This document shows, in pieces, positions 1 through 11,378 of a DNA stretch of 63,000 nt. The notes below the pieces were generated by a model. That model was not told where the DNA came from. It made no database searches and saw only the letters and a program-made list of their open reading frames with translations. The stretch is from NCBI GenBank assembly GCA_949358305.1, contig CASHSZ010000031.1, positions 1-63,000 on the forward strand. Direction: 5' to 3'. How positions within the stretch are numbered: position 1 is the first letter of the stretch; every line of letters starts with the position of its first letter. This stretch comes from Strigamia acuminata. Lineage: Eukaryota > Arthropoda > Chilopoda > Geophilomorpha > Linotaeniidae. Made by a program: the position numbers and the translations under genes.

Positions 1-20
1 CATCATACCCAAAGCAAGAA

Positions 21-3000
21 ATGGCAGATAATACCCGAGTAACAGATTCCGACTCCGACGCAAACAAGAGAGCCGGCAGTCGTAAAGGCGCCGACTATCA
101 CTTGCGATCTGGAGGTCCCTTACCCAAAGCCTCAGCGCACGAAGCGAGGCAAAAACGGCGTAAGCCTAAACCCGATCGTAGAAGCGCATCCGAGGCATCG
201 CACCCGTCTCGCACCGAGACGAGGCAGCGATTGGACGAGACAGAGCGGGGTGAAGAGCAATCTCACTCCAAACTGCCGCGTTCTAACCGTGACGGCGAGA
301 CGAGCGGAAACGAGGTTTTATCCCGTAACCAATCGCCTCGTCTAACGCACGACACCGAGGTGGGCAGTCCGAAAGCAGCGTCTCCGATACAAAAGACGGC
401 CTCAAATACGACCGCTAATTCGGCACTAAACACGCCAATTACGCAAAGCCGCCCAGCTTCGGTCAGGTCCGAAGGACACAAGTCCAACTCATCCTCTGTC
501 AAGCGTGTTTCGAGCCAGCCTTACAGCGTCTCGGGCACCTTGATTGATGCGATGCAATTGGCACAGGCGGAAGGAGTGAGATACACCCTTCCGACGGGGA
601 AAATTACCGTGTACGAAACGTTACAGATCGTACGTGCAGCTTTAAAAGCGCACAGTGTATCCCCACAAATCACCATTGTTGAAGGTGCACACGCTCAACA
701 ATTGGTTGATTCCGCTCAATTTGAAGCGGATGCAGAGAACGAGGCTCGTCAAGCCATTCGCGAGAGACGGAGGAAGCTGGCGGAAAGAGAAGCGCAAGCT
801 CTCGAGTACGGCAGAACCCAGCCCAATCCGACTACTCCCGAGGAGGTAGAAATAGTTGACCGAGCCCTGAGAGCACATCGATATGCTTTCCACTCGCAAC
901 AAGAAGCAGAGCGAGCATTTATGGCCAGATTGCGACGAGATGACCCGAAATCCGTCCGCAAACCAGAGGTCAGTTCATCCGAGCTGTCCGACGAGAGCCT
1001 AGAGGGAGACCCAAAGCGCACGCCGAAGGCCAAACCCAAACCCCAGCCGGAGAGAGCAACACCAGCTACTCCGCGCAAGAGAGATGCGTCGGCCAGAGAA
1101 CAACAAACTCGGCCCCGCATGCAAGCTCTCGATTCAGCCACAAATAATGCGATAACGCGATTAATCAACGCTAATAATGCTAGGCGAAATGAAGAGCAAG
1201 CTCTCACAAGCCAACAGCATGATAATCCACAAGGGACTGAGTGGCAACAACCAGTGCCCATCCTTAAAGACGACGAGTCGTCAAGGAGACAATCGCATGA
1301 TCGCACCTCTTCGCGAGAAGAAGGCAAACGCGATGAAAGACCGAAATATTTTCACTACGGAAATAGTGATTCGTCGTCAGATGGACTGGAGTCAAATGCA
1401 CCCAGTCATCACGATTCGGAGAGAGGTTCCGGAGAAAGACGAAGGGAAAGAGAACGCGATGAACGCAGAGAAAGGGAACGTGACGACCGTCGTAGGGGCC
1501 GGAAAGAGTCAAACTCTTCACGGCGCAACCCGCCACGCCGCTCACCGTCTCCCGACCCCAGCTCCGACCCCTCATCCAACGACGACAGACGAAAGGATAA
1601 ATCAAGTAATCGCCGGAAGAGATCCAACTCTCCGCGCGATAGAGAGAAACGACGTCGATCGGAAAATAGCGACCACCGACGGGAGGAGTTTCAGGACCCT
1701 CCCCGACAAAGCGCGTTTACCGATTCGACGGGTCGGCAGTATACGATGGGAGAGCTTGGAAGAGCACTACTTGGCTCGTTAAAAGCCGAGGGAATCGATC
1801 TGAGCAAACGAAACGATCGTAATCGTAGCACTGGTGACCGCGTAAAGAAAAAATACGCTGTCTCCCGACGTGACACCATGAGTGTTACCGGGAATATTAG
1901 GTGGCAATTTTATATTCAGAACCGTTTCGACGGGTCATGGAAAGCGGGAGATCGCTTCCTTGACGAAGTAATTCGAATTAAGACTGCCACTAAAGCCACC
2001 GTAGGAGACATGCTCACCCACGGTATTGTCGAGCTAATGACAGGCTCGGCACGTGAGTGGTACCAAGGATTGAAAGGCGTCAATTGGGACGACTTTTTAA
2101 TGAGATTCGACCTGCGCTACGGCGAGACACCCGAAGAGGTGAGCCGAAAGATGCGAGGTCTTCGCCAGATGCCTGGTGAAACCATAATGGATTACGACAT
2201 TCGCGCCAGATTGTTGTTCGAAAAGGCCCCGATGGAATTTCACGCCACGGGATTCAACCTTTTCTTTCTCGGCGGTTTGTCGGAATACTCGCAAAGGGTG
2301 CTACTTGAAGAAAGGGCACCGACAGGAGGTAGCTACGAGGAGATGAGCGCCTTCCTGTTCGAGAACACGATAGATATCGAGAAGAGATATTATTCCGCTT
2401 TACCAGAAGCGGAGAAAGCAGCAACCGCTAAACGTCTCAAGTTGAGTGCGGAAAGATATGGGGCGACAGATAAAATTATGCGCCCTACTGAATATCTTAG
2501 CGGTATAATGGAGCTGGCAGAAGCTAGCGTTGGTTTACAAATAAAAAATAAACTGACATCCACGCTGCCTTCCAACCCTTTGGCCGCCCCTAAAAAGGCA
2601 CCGACAGCGTCAGCCATGCAAGCGACACTGGAGGAGGTCAAGGAGGGGGAGGAAGCCGGACAAGATGCCGGAAAATCAGACAAAAAAGAAGAAAAAGACG
2701 ATTATTCGACGGACGAAGAAATACGAAGCTATCGCGATACCTTATCAACGGGTTGCGATGAGGAAGGACCGCTAGTACATCTCATCCATCGAGATAGAGC
2801 GGTAGAAGAATTTCGCGCCAGGTTAAAACCAAATGCCGGTCGAATTCCGAAGTATTTTCGGAAAAATTACACGCCACCGTCGAAAGCAGACCCTGAAAAG
2901 AAAAAATCGACTGAAGCCCCAAGAGACAAATCAAATATTCGCTGTTTCAAGTGTAACCAACCGGGCCACTACTCCAATGAGTGCCCAAGAACAGCGAAAG

Positions 3001-3104
3001 AAGACGCTAAGTTTGACGCGATAATGAAGCAGATGGCAGAGATTAAACTCGCCATGGCAAAAAACGAGTCAAAAAACGAGTCAGCGCAGGCGGCGAAGAA
3101 ATAA
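21..3104 (+). CDS. gag: Gag polyprotein of Ty3/gypsy element
   Basis: This intact 1027-residue frame is unusually long for a Gag. The first ~580 residues are low-complexity, Ser/Arg/Glu-rich and highly charged. The Gag core lies at about residues 620-790, with a tryptophan-containing capsid-like stretch (REWYQGLKG, then FLMRFDLRYG and LRQMPGETIMDY). An acidic linker follows, then one CCHC zinc knuckle (CFKCNQPGHYSNEC) at about residues 974-987. The last ~20 residues carry a directly repeated KNES motif whose DNA holds two slippery heptamers. Start codon: the ATG at 21 is the first in frame inside the window, so the true start could lie further left. Family knowledge: Gag assembles the particle and binds the genomic RNA through the zinc knuckle. 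Confidence 0.88.
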   Translation: MADNTRVTDSDSDANKRAGSRKGADYHLRSGGPLPKASAHEARQKRRKPKPDRRSASEASHPSRTETRQRLDETERGEEQSHSKLPRSNRDGETSGNEVLSRNQSPRLTHDTEVGSPKAASPIQKTASNTTANSALNTPITQSRPASVRSEGHKSNSSSVKRVSSQPYSVSGTLIDAMQLAQAEGVRYTLPTGKITVYETLQIVRAALKAHSVSPQITIVEGAHAQQLVDSAQFEADAENEARQAIRERRRKLAEREAQALEYGRTQPNPTTPEEVEIVDRALRAHRYAFHSQQEAERAFMARLRRDDPKSVRKPEVSSSELSDESLEGDPKRTPKAKPKPQPERATPATPRKRDASAREQQTRPRMQALDSATNNAITRLINANNARRNEEQALTSQQHDNPQGTEWQQPVPILKDDESSRRQSHDRTSSREEGKRDERPKYFHYGNSDSSSDGLESNAPSHHDSERGSGERRRERERDERRERERDDRRRGRKESNSSRRNPPRRSPSPDPSSDPSSNDDRRKDKSSNRRKRSNSPRDREKRRRSENSDHRREEFQDPPRQSAFTDSTGRQYTMGELGRALLGSLKAEGIDLSKRNDRNRSTGDRVKKKYAVSRRDTMSVTGNIRWQFYIQNRFDGSWKAGDRFLDEVIRIKTATKATVGDMLTHGIVELMTGSAREWYQGLKGVNWDDFLMRFDLRYGETPEEVSRKMRGLRQMPGETIMDYDIRARLLFEKAPMEFHATGFNLFFLGGLSEYSQRVLLEERAPTGGSYEEMSAFLFENTIDIEKRYYSALPEAEKAATAKRLKLSAERYGATDKIMRPTEYLSGIMELAEASVGLQIKNKLTSTLPSNPLAAPKKAPTASAMQATLEEVKEGEEAGQDAGKSDKKEEKDDYSTDEEIRSYRDTLSTGCDEEGPLVHLIHRDRAVEEFRARLKPNAGRIPKYFRKNYTPPSKADPEKKKSTEAPRDKSNIRCFKCNQPGHYSNECPRTAKEDAKFDAIMKQMAEIKLAMAKNESKNESAQAAKK
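3059..3077 (+). promoter_or_regulatory. Tandem -1 frameshift slippery heptamers at the gag/pol overlap
   Basis: A_AAA_AAC occurs in the zero frame at 3059-3065 and again at 3071-3077. This is the canonical X_XXY_YYZ heptamer for -1 slippage. The pol frame is -1 relative to gag. Its last upstream stop is TAA at 3044-3046 and it then stays open through both heptamers into the pol region, so slipping at either site would give a Gag-Pol fusion. A downstream stimulatory structure was not worked out. Confidence 0.75.
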
Positions 3105-3127
3105 TTTCTCGACCGTCTGCGCCATTC

Positions 3128-5182
3128 ATGAAGAAAAAGGGGTTTAACAAAGGGTTCGATAAGCCGCCACCAGTCAAAGAAATGGGTAGTGACATAGCTA
3201 ACGCCCAAATTCAAGACAGGGCCAACAACGCTTTGCAGGTAATTACCGCAAACGCTGAGGCTGAGGCGGAAGAACCGAACCTACTGCTTGAAGAATTACC
3301 TCAAGTAGTCGAAGACACAGAAGAATTTCGTGTTTTCATGTGCAACGTGGCGGTCGAATACACCAACCGCCTATGTATGTTGCCCATGACAATAGAACGT
3401 GAAAAAATTATGGGACTACTAGACTCGGGAGCAGATCGCTCGTTCGTTTCCGAAGACATAGTAGCATCATTGGGTCTCACCGATAAGATAAAAGGCGTTA
3501 ATAAAAATATACGTCTAAAAACCGCCAACGGAATGGCGCGTCCAAAAGGAGTTATATTATTGACCATGGAGTGGCTCGGAGGAGTAGAACAGCACCCTTT
3601 CCTGGTCCTGCCCACATGCGACAGAATTTTTCTGTTGGGCTTAGACCTCATGGCGTCAATGGAAATACAACCCAATCCAATAACGAAATCTTGGAATTAT
3701 ATCAGAAATGATAAGGAAAGACCCGCAATTGTCGTGCCACCAGCTCTTGTAAAAGAAGCGGCCGACAAGACACAGTGGGAGAAAGGCCTAAAGAAATTCG
3801 TTCAAGATTACGATTTTAAAGCATTCGTAACAGAATTGCAACGGGACAATGTAGTGGAAACGCTTGTCGCCGACGCCGCTTTAGAATTAAACGAAGCGGC
3901 AGCCCTACGAAGGGTCCTACTTAAATATGAGGGGATCCTGTCGAAAAAACCGGGCCGAACGAATAGGGCTATTCACGAAATTAAATTGACGGATAATAAA
4001 CCTATACGAGTTGCGTATAAGGGAATGAACCCGCAAAAACGTGAAATAGTGCAAAAAATGTGCCAAGAAATGCTAGACAGTGGCATTGTCTCCGAGGCCC
4101 AGGGAGAATACGCGACGCGAGTTGTGCTCGTGATGCGCCCGGGCTCGGACCCACGCCTATGCATTGATTACCGCCCATTAAACGCGGTGACAGAAATAGA
4201 TCCCATACAGATGCCGTCTATCGAATCCATTTTGAGAGAGCTTAGCCCCTTTTCTTGGGTTACGACGATGGATCTGTCGAAGGGATACTGGCAAGTTGAG
4301 ATGAGGCCAGAGGATAAGTTAAAAACAGCATTTTACTCGCCAATTGGACGGTTGATGTTCAACGTCATGCCATTTGGTTTAGTGAATGCTCCCAGTACCT
4401 TTCAGAGACTAATCGAAAGCGTATTGGGTGATATCCTGCATCAGTTTGTGTGGGCATACCTAGATGACATAGTTATTGCCTCTAAAACATTCGAAGAGCA
4501 CATTGAGCACATCGACCAAGTGCTCACCCGGCTGGCAAAAGCTGGGTTACACGTGCATCCGGGCAAAAGCAAGTTCTGTCGAAAGGAGCTTGCCTTCCTG
4601 GGTTATCGCATTGGAGTCAATGGTTTAGCTATTGGCCCCGAAAAAATCGATGCGATTAATCGTTTCCCACCACCCGAGGACGTTAAAGGTGTCCAACGGT
4701 TTATGGGAATGATAAACTTCTTCGGCAGGTTGCTACCGGGTCTAGCTGAAGTGGCAGCCCCAGTTACCGACCTCCTGAAGAATGAAAACGAATTTGTATG
4801 GTCAAATGAGTGCAACATCGCATTTAATGCAATAAAGAGGATGCTGACGGAAGTCGGCGTAATGCCTCTACCCGACTTAAACCGGCCGTTCATATTACAC
4901 ACGGACGCCAGCAGAGTTGGGTTAGGAGCGGCGTTGCTCCAAACACACGTGCGCGACGGAGTCGAACAAGACCTGCCGTGCATGTTTATAAGTCGCAAAC
5001 TCCAAGGCGCTGAAAAGAATTACAATGCCACCGAGTTGGAGTGTTTGGCCGTTGTGTGGGCCATAACCTTTCCGCGGATTGGCTTCCGCGAAATCCGCAT
5101 TTCGGGGGCGACTATTCTGGGGATTCCGGGTGGACCAAACTCTTCCGGAAAACGTCCGGGGTGGTGTTGGGAGTGTCAATAG
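3128..5182 (+). pseudogene. pol: Pol polyprotein (protease-RT-RNase H start), 3' truncated
   Basis: The frame is open from 3047; the ATG at 3128 is only the first methionine, and expression is more likely by -1 frameshifting from gag. Retropepsin: the active site LLDSGADRS lies at about residues 97-105 and the FLLGLDLM block near 170. Reverse transcriptase: RLCIDYRPLN, TMDLSKGYWQ, FGLVNAPSTFQRL and the catalytic YLDD near residue 445. RNase H: TDAS near residue 592 and the ELECL block near 640, after which similarity ends. The last ~35 residues before the stop at 5182 are read from unrelated DNA. No integrase remains, so this copy cannot integrate by itself. Confidence 0.9.
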
Positions 5183-5423
5183 ACTGTTTTGTGTCAAGGT
5201 TGTCAATTTTCATGTGAGTATTGGAAGGTTCATTTCTGCACATTCTCATGTATTTTTTTTCACAGGAGCGACAAGGAGCGATGAAGCGGGATCGAGCGAG
5301 AGTGGGTAAAATAAACTGGTTTACGTCTCCAATGCGCGTTCAAGATGGAATACGAACTCGGAATCGACTCCAACACGCGTTCGCGTGACATACGGACGCA
5401 TTCACGACCCAGATCAAAAAATG
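5076..5423. other. Junction region without a gene
   Basis: About 350 bp lie between the broken retroelement and the palindromic array. They contain a fragment that resembles the R1 repeat (near 5090-5110) and a T-rich stretch ending in a possible splice acceptor (about 5255-5266). No convincing gene was seen. Confidence 0.5.
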
Positions 5424-8400
5424 ATCTCGTATTCGACTCGTTTTCGAGTCGAATGCAAATTTTGCCCTTCTTTGACGCGAAATCGTATTCGACTCGTTTT
5501 CGAGTCGAATGCGAGTTTTGCCCTTCTTCAACGCGAAATCGTATTCGACTCGTTTTCGAGTCGAATGCGAATTTTGCCCTTTCTCAACGCGAAATCGTAT
5601 TCGACTCGTTTTCGAGTCGAATGCGAGTTTTGCCCTTCTTCAACGCGAAATCGTATTCGACTCGTTTTCGAGTCGAATGCGAATTTTGCCCTTCTTCGAC
5701 GCGAAATCGTATTCGACTCGTTTTCGAGTCGAATGCGAAATCGTATTCGACTCGTTTTCGAGTCGAATGCGAGTTTTGCCCTTCTTCAACGCGAAATCGT
5801 ATTCGACTCGTTTTCGAGTCGAATGCGAATTTTGCCCTTTCTCAACGCGAAATCGTATTCGACTCGTTTTCGAGTCGAATGCGAGTTTTGCCCTTCTTCA
5901 ACGCGAAATCGTATTCGACTCGTTTTCGAGTCGAATGCGAATTTTGCCCTTCTTCGACGCGAAATCGTATTCGACTCGTTTTCGAGTCGAATGCGAAATC
6001 GTATTCGACTCGTTTTCGAGTCGAATGCGAGTTTTGCCCTTCTTCAACGCGAAATCGTATTCGACTCGTTTTCGAGTCGAATGCGAATTTTGCCCTTTCT
6101 CAACGCGAAATCGTATTCGACTCGTTTTCGAGTCGAATGCGAGTTTTGCCCTTCTTCAACGCGAAATCGTATTCGACTCGTTTTCGAGTCGAATGCGAAT
6201 TTTGCCCTTCTTCAACGCGAAATCGTATTCGACTCGTTTTCGAGTCGAATGCGAATTCGTATTCGACTCGTTTTCGAGTCGAATGCGAATTTTGCCCTTC
6301 TTCAACGCGAAATCGTATTCGATTCGCTTTCGAATCGTATACGAGATGGTCGATTTTTGTTTCCCGGACTTTGATTTGTATTCGAGTTGTTACGAGTTCG
6401 TATTTTGATCGTATTCGTATTCGAATCGAATTCGAATCGTATTCGAATCGAATACGAATCGAATTCGAGTCGTATTCGAGATGGTCGATGATTTCCACTC
6501 GCTCGTATACGCGTTGTATACGAGCTCGTATTTTGATCGTAATCGTAAACGAATCGTTTACAAGTCGTATACAAGTCGTATACGACGTGTATACACCTCG
6601 TATACGAACGAAGTTTGTGAAAACACAATTTCCAAATAAGACGTATGTGACTACTATGTGTTTTCATGTCGTAGTAAGTGTCCGGTGGATTTTCCAAACT
6701 TCGTTCGTATACGAGGTGTATACACGTCGTATACGACTTGTATACGACTTGTAAACGATTCGTTTACGATTACGATCAAAATACGAGCTCGTATACAACG
6801 CGTATACGAGCGAGTGGAAATCATCGACCATCTCGAATGCGACTCGAATACGATTCGAATACATCTCGAATACATCTCGAATACGAGTCGTACGAGTCAA
6901 AGTCCGGGAACGGGTCATCGACTATCTCGTATTCGAGTTGTTACGAGTTCGTATTTTGATCGTATTCGTATTCGAATCGAATTCGAATCGTATTCGAATC
7001 GAATACTAATCGAATTCGAGTCGTATTCGAGATGGTCGATGATTTCCACTCGCTCGTATACGCGTTGTATACGAGCTCGTATTTTGATCGTAATCGTAAA
7101 CGAATCGTTTACAAGTCGTATACAAGTCGTATACGACGTGTATACACCTCGTATACGAACGAAGTTTGTGAAAACACAATTTCCAAATAAGACGTATGTG
7201 ACTACTATGTGTTTTCATGTCGTAGTAAGTGTCCGGTGGATTTTCCAAACTTCGTTCGTATACGAGGTGTATACACGTCGTATACGACTTGTATACGACT
7301 TGTAAACGATTCGTTTACGATTACGATCAAAATACGAGCTCGTATACAACGCGTATACGAGCGAGTGGAAATCATCGACCATCTCGAATGCGACTCGAAT
7401 ACGATTCGAATACATCTCGAATACATCTCGAATACGAGTCGTACGAGTCAAAGTCCGGGAACGGGTCATCGACTATCTCGTATTCGAGTTGTTACGAGTT
7501 CGTATTTTGATCGTATTCGTATTCGAATCGAATTCGAATCGTATTCGAATCGAATACTAATCGAATTCGAGTCGTATTCGAGATGGTCGATGATTTCCAC
7601 TCGCTCGTATACGCGTTGTATACGAGCTCGTATTTTGATCGTAATCGTAAACGAATCGTTTACAAGTCGTATACAAGTCGTATACGACGTGTATACACCT
7701 CGTATACGAACGAAGTTTGTGAAAACACAATTTCCAAATAAGACGTATGTGACTACTATGTGTTTTCATGTCGTAGTAAGTGTCCGGTGGATTTTCCAAA
7801 CTTCGTTCGTATACGAGGTGTATACACGTCGTATACGACTTGTATACGACTTGTAAACGATTCGTTTACGATTACGATCAAAATACGAGCTCGTATACAA
7901 CGCGTATACGAGCGAGTGGAAATCATCGACCATCTCGAATGCGACTCGAATACGATTCGAATACATCTCGAATACATCTCGAATACGAGTCGTACGAGTC
8001 AAAGTCCGGGAACGGGTCATCGACTATCTCGTATTCGAGTTGTTACGAGTTCGTATTTTGATCGTATTCGTATTCGAATCGAATTCGAATCGTATTCGAA
8101 TCGAATACTAATCGAATTCGAGTCGTATTCGAGATGGTCGATGATTTCCACTCGCTCGTATACGCGTTGTATACGAGCTCGTATTTTGATCGTAATCGTA
8201 AACGAATCGTTTACAAGTCGTATACAAGTCGTATACGACGTGTATACACCTCGTATACGAACGAAGTTTGTGAAAACACAATTTCCAAATAAGACGTATG
8301 TGACTACTATGTGTTTTCATGTCGTAGTAAGTGTCCGGTGGATTTTCCAAACTTCGTTCGTATACGAGGTGTATACACGTCGTATACGACTTGTATACGA

Positions 8401-9840
8401 CTTGTAAACGATTCGTTTACGATTACGATCAAAATACGAGCTCGTATACAACGCGTATACGAGCGAGTGGAAATCATCGACCATCTCGAATACGACTCGA
8501 ATTCGATTCGTATTCGATTCGAATACGATTCGAATTCGATTCGAATACGAATACGATCAAAATACGAACTCGTAACAACTCGAATACAAATCAAAGTCCG
8601 GGAAACAAAAATCGACCATCTCGTATACGATTCGAAAGCGAATCGAATACGATTTCGCGTTGAAGAAGGGCAAAATTCGCATTCGACTCGAAAACGAGTC
8701 GAATACGAATTCGCATTCGACTCGAAAACGAGTCGAATACGATTTCGCGTTGAAGAAGGGCAAAATTCGCATTCGACTCGAAAACGAGTCGAATACGATT
8801 TCGCGTTGAAGAAGGGCAAAACTCGCATTCGACTCGAAAACGAGTCGAATACGATTTCGCGTTGAGAAAGGGCAAAATTCGCATTCGACTCGAAAACGAG
8901 TCGAATACGATTTCGCGTTGAAGAAGGGCAAAACTCGCATTCGACTCGAAAACGAGTCGAATACGATTTCGCATTCGACTCGAAAACGAGTCGAATACGA
9001 TTTCGCGTCGAAGAAGGGCAAAATTCGCATTCGACTCGAAAACGAGTCGAATACGATTTCGCGTTGAAGAAGGGCAAAACTCGCATTCGACTCGAAAACG
9101 AGTCGAATACGATTTCGCGTTGAGAAAGGGCAAAATTCGCATTCGACTCGAAAACGAGTCGAATACGATTTCGCGTTGAAGAAGGGCAAAACTCGCATTC
9201 GACTCGAAAACGAGTCGAATACGATTTCGCATTCGACTCGAAAACGAGTCGAATACGATTTCGCGTCGAAGAAGGGCAAAATTCGCATTCGACTCGAAAA
9301 CGAGTCGAATACGATTTCGCGTTGAAGAAGGGCAAAACTCGCATTCGACTCGAAAACGAGTCGAATACGATTTCGCGTTGAGAAAGGGCAAAATTCGCAT
9401 TCGACTCGAAAACGAGTCGAATACGATTTCGCGTTGAAGAAGGGCAAAACTCGTACTCGACTCGAAAACGAGTCGAATACGATTTCGCGTTGAAGAAGGG
9501 CAAAACTCGTACTCGACTCGAAAACGAGTCGAATACGATTTCGCGTTGAAGAAGGGCAAAACTCGTACTCGACTCGAAAGCGAGTCGAATACGATTTCGC
9601 GTTGAAGAAGGGCAAAACTCGTACTCGACTCGAAAGCGAGTCGAATACGATTTCGCGTTGAAGAAGGGCAAAACTCGTACTCGACTCGAAAACGAGTCGA
9701 ATACGATTTCGCGTTGAAGAAGGGCAAAACTCGTACTCGACTCGAAAGCGAGTCGAATACGATTTCGCGTTGAAAAAGGGAAAAACTCGTACTCGACTAG
9801 AAAGCGAGTCGAATACGATTCCGCGTTGAAAAAGAGAAAA
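5424..9840. repeat. Giant nested palindromic satellite array
   Basis: About 4.4 kb are built almost entirely from TCGA/CGTATACGA-type words. Left arm 5424-6345: 56-bp monomers, each holding the dyad TTCGACTCG-TTTT-CGAGTCGAA. Four full monomers plus one 34-bp monomer form a 258-bp higher-order repeat (short-monomer marks at 5731, 5989 and 6247). Middle 6384-8590: about four essentially identical 551-bp units. Right arm 8590-9840: the reverse complement of the left-arm pattern with extra monomers. Positions 6320-6378 mirror 8587-8645, which puts the symmetry centre near 7482. Long stop-free frames on both strands result from the repeat words and are not genes. Confidence 0.93.
6384..8590. repeat. 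551-bp tandem units, each a hairpin with ~139-bp arms
   Basis: The same sequence recurs at 6658, 7209, 7760 and 8311, a spacing of exactly 551 bp, with no difference noticed between copies. Within each unit an inverted repeat (for unit 1 about 6479-6617 and 6697-6836) flanks a ~79-bp unique spacer. The centre of the array is therefore at once tandem and palindromic. The near-perfect identity implies recent amplification, gene conversion or an assembly effect. Confidence 0.9.
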
Positions 9841-9859
9841 ACTCGTACGCGATTCAGTG

Positions 9860-11140
9860 AAACTAAATTTACATGTGCGCGTTGACGCGCGCGATTCGTG
9901 TGTTCTACGTGAGTAAATAGAGTGCGCGTCACATATGAATACAAAATGTCGACCATGCGTCGCCACGATGCCAGTGGACGAATTCTGCGAATTCGTGCAA
10001 ACGCAGAAAGTTAAAAATATTCAAATTTGACGCCCACGATGACACGTTCGTAGTAGACGCCTCCACAACTGCTTTTGAAAAGAATTTGATAAATGTTTGG
10101 AAATAATATTTAGGATTTTCTTTAATCATATCAGGAAACTGAAAACAGAAATAAAGTTTATACATTGGAAATTTTTTATAATAAAATTACGTATTAAACA
10201 TTATATAGCGTGAGAATGGACACTTTGATATGAAAGCGAATATTTTCGAAATTAAAACAATTATTTTCAAAGTTAAAACGACTATTTTCGAGTATTGTTA
10301 ATTCAAAACGACGTGCAGCATGGGAATAAAAAAAATTAATTGAGACGCGCTTATGACACGCGCTGCACAGCCTCACGAATCCTAGAGGCATCCACAACTA
10401 TACGCGTCGGCCCTGACGCGGTCGTCTAGACGAGCGCATCTGGACGCGCACAAAGCTAAGTTCACATGTGCGCGTCTAAACGCGCGCGTCAAGGCCGACG
10501 CGTATGGCTGAGGACGCACTTAGGATTCGCGAGGCTGTGCAGCGCATGTCACAAGCTCGCGTCAACCAATTTTTTGGTTCCCATGCAGCACAAAAACAAA
10601 AATTGTTAAGTTGCTTAAGAATTGATTTTTTTTGGTATTTCATTGTTGATTATTAATTTAAAGAATATTTAATTGTTTTTTAAAATGGGAAAAGTTGAAA
10701 ATTTGGTGGGTTTTTGTGTTTGCTTGCTCGACGGGAAATTGCAATCTCCCCGGCCGCAGCAGGCGAGCATTGAGCGGCATGTAATTTCCACGCGCACCGT
10801 CGAAAGGATTGTATTTGTTTATGAACTCTTTTTTTCTTGTATTGTTTTTCGTGTATTGTTTTGACGTGAAAACAATTCATTTCAATAGAATGTGACTGTT
10901 TTCAATGTAAAAATCAATGATTTCACTGGAAAACAAAGGTGGCAACGAGTGGTCGCGCGCGTCAAAGTTGAATATTTTCAACTTTCGGCGTTCGCGCGAT
11001 TTCGGGGAATTCGTCCACTTGCGGCGCGGCGACGCGCGCGGCGACGTATGGTCAACGTTTTGCATTCACATGTCGAACGCGCGAACTTAGCTTTTACACG
11101 CGTGTGTCACGCGATAGAAGACGCGTCGTCTACAAAACAC
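9860..11140. repeat. Fold-back element adjoining the satellite
   Basis: There are two nested inverted-repeat pairs. In the inner pair, about 10307-10436 matches the reverse complement of 10483-10597 (for example CGCGTCGGCC at 10403-10412 and GGCCGACGCG at 10493-10502). In the outer pair, about 9900-10050 matches 10940-11080 (AGTGGACGAATTC at 9973 and GAATTCGTCCACT at 11007). The arms are imperfect and separated by AT-rich DNA. No credible gene was seen in this interval. Confidence 0.7.
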
Positions 11141-11378
11141 ACGTAAATAAATAAATAAATATTTTTGGTGGTTAACCCGTGTGTCTTTCCATGGAAAAAA
11201 AAAGAGAAGAGTTTTCTCGTCGTAAGATTTCTCTCAAAAATCTCTAAAACACGATAGAAAGCAGTCCAACAATCGAATTTGGCGCCATCGTACGAAGCGA
11301 TTTGATTGGCCAACAATGAGCAGAGTCGTGATTGGTCTTGTCTATGCCTCCTGGATGCAGAACTAACCACCCGACATC

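Larger units (their letters stand above)
1..5075 (+). mobile_element. Ty3/gypsy LTR retrotransposon, both ends missing
   Basis: Gag and Pol reading frames of a Metaviridae-type retroelement run from the left edge. Protease, reverse transcriptase and the start of RNase H can be read in order. Homology stops near 5075, just after the conserved ELECLAVVWA stretch of RNase H, so the rest of RNase H, the integrase and the 3' LTR are absent. The following sequence (about 5080-5110) contains a TTCCGCGAAATCCGCAT word that recurs near 62710 in the dispersed repeat, which suggests a rearrangement or nested insertion at the break. No LTR or primer-binding site is visible; the 5' end lies outside the window. 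Both remaining frames are intact, so the break looks recent. Confidence 0.9.

Noticed and set aside
5424-9840. CRISPR-like array
   Set aside because: The repeats have no unique spacers; spacing elements are themselves repeated. The context is eukaryotic.
5345-9966. Long open frames of 300-550 codons on both strands of the satellite
   Set aside because: They repeat the same short words, occur in several frames and on both strands, and follow the 56- and 551-bp periods. They are by-products of stop-poor repeat DNA.
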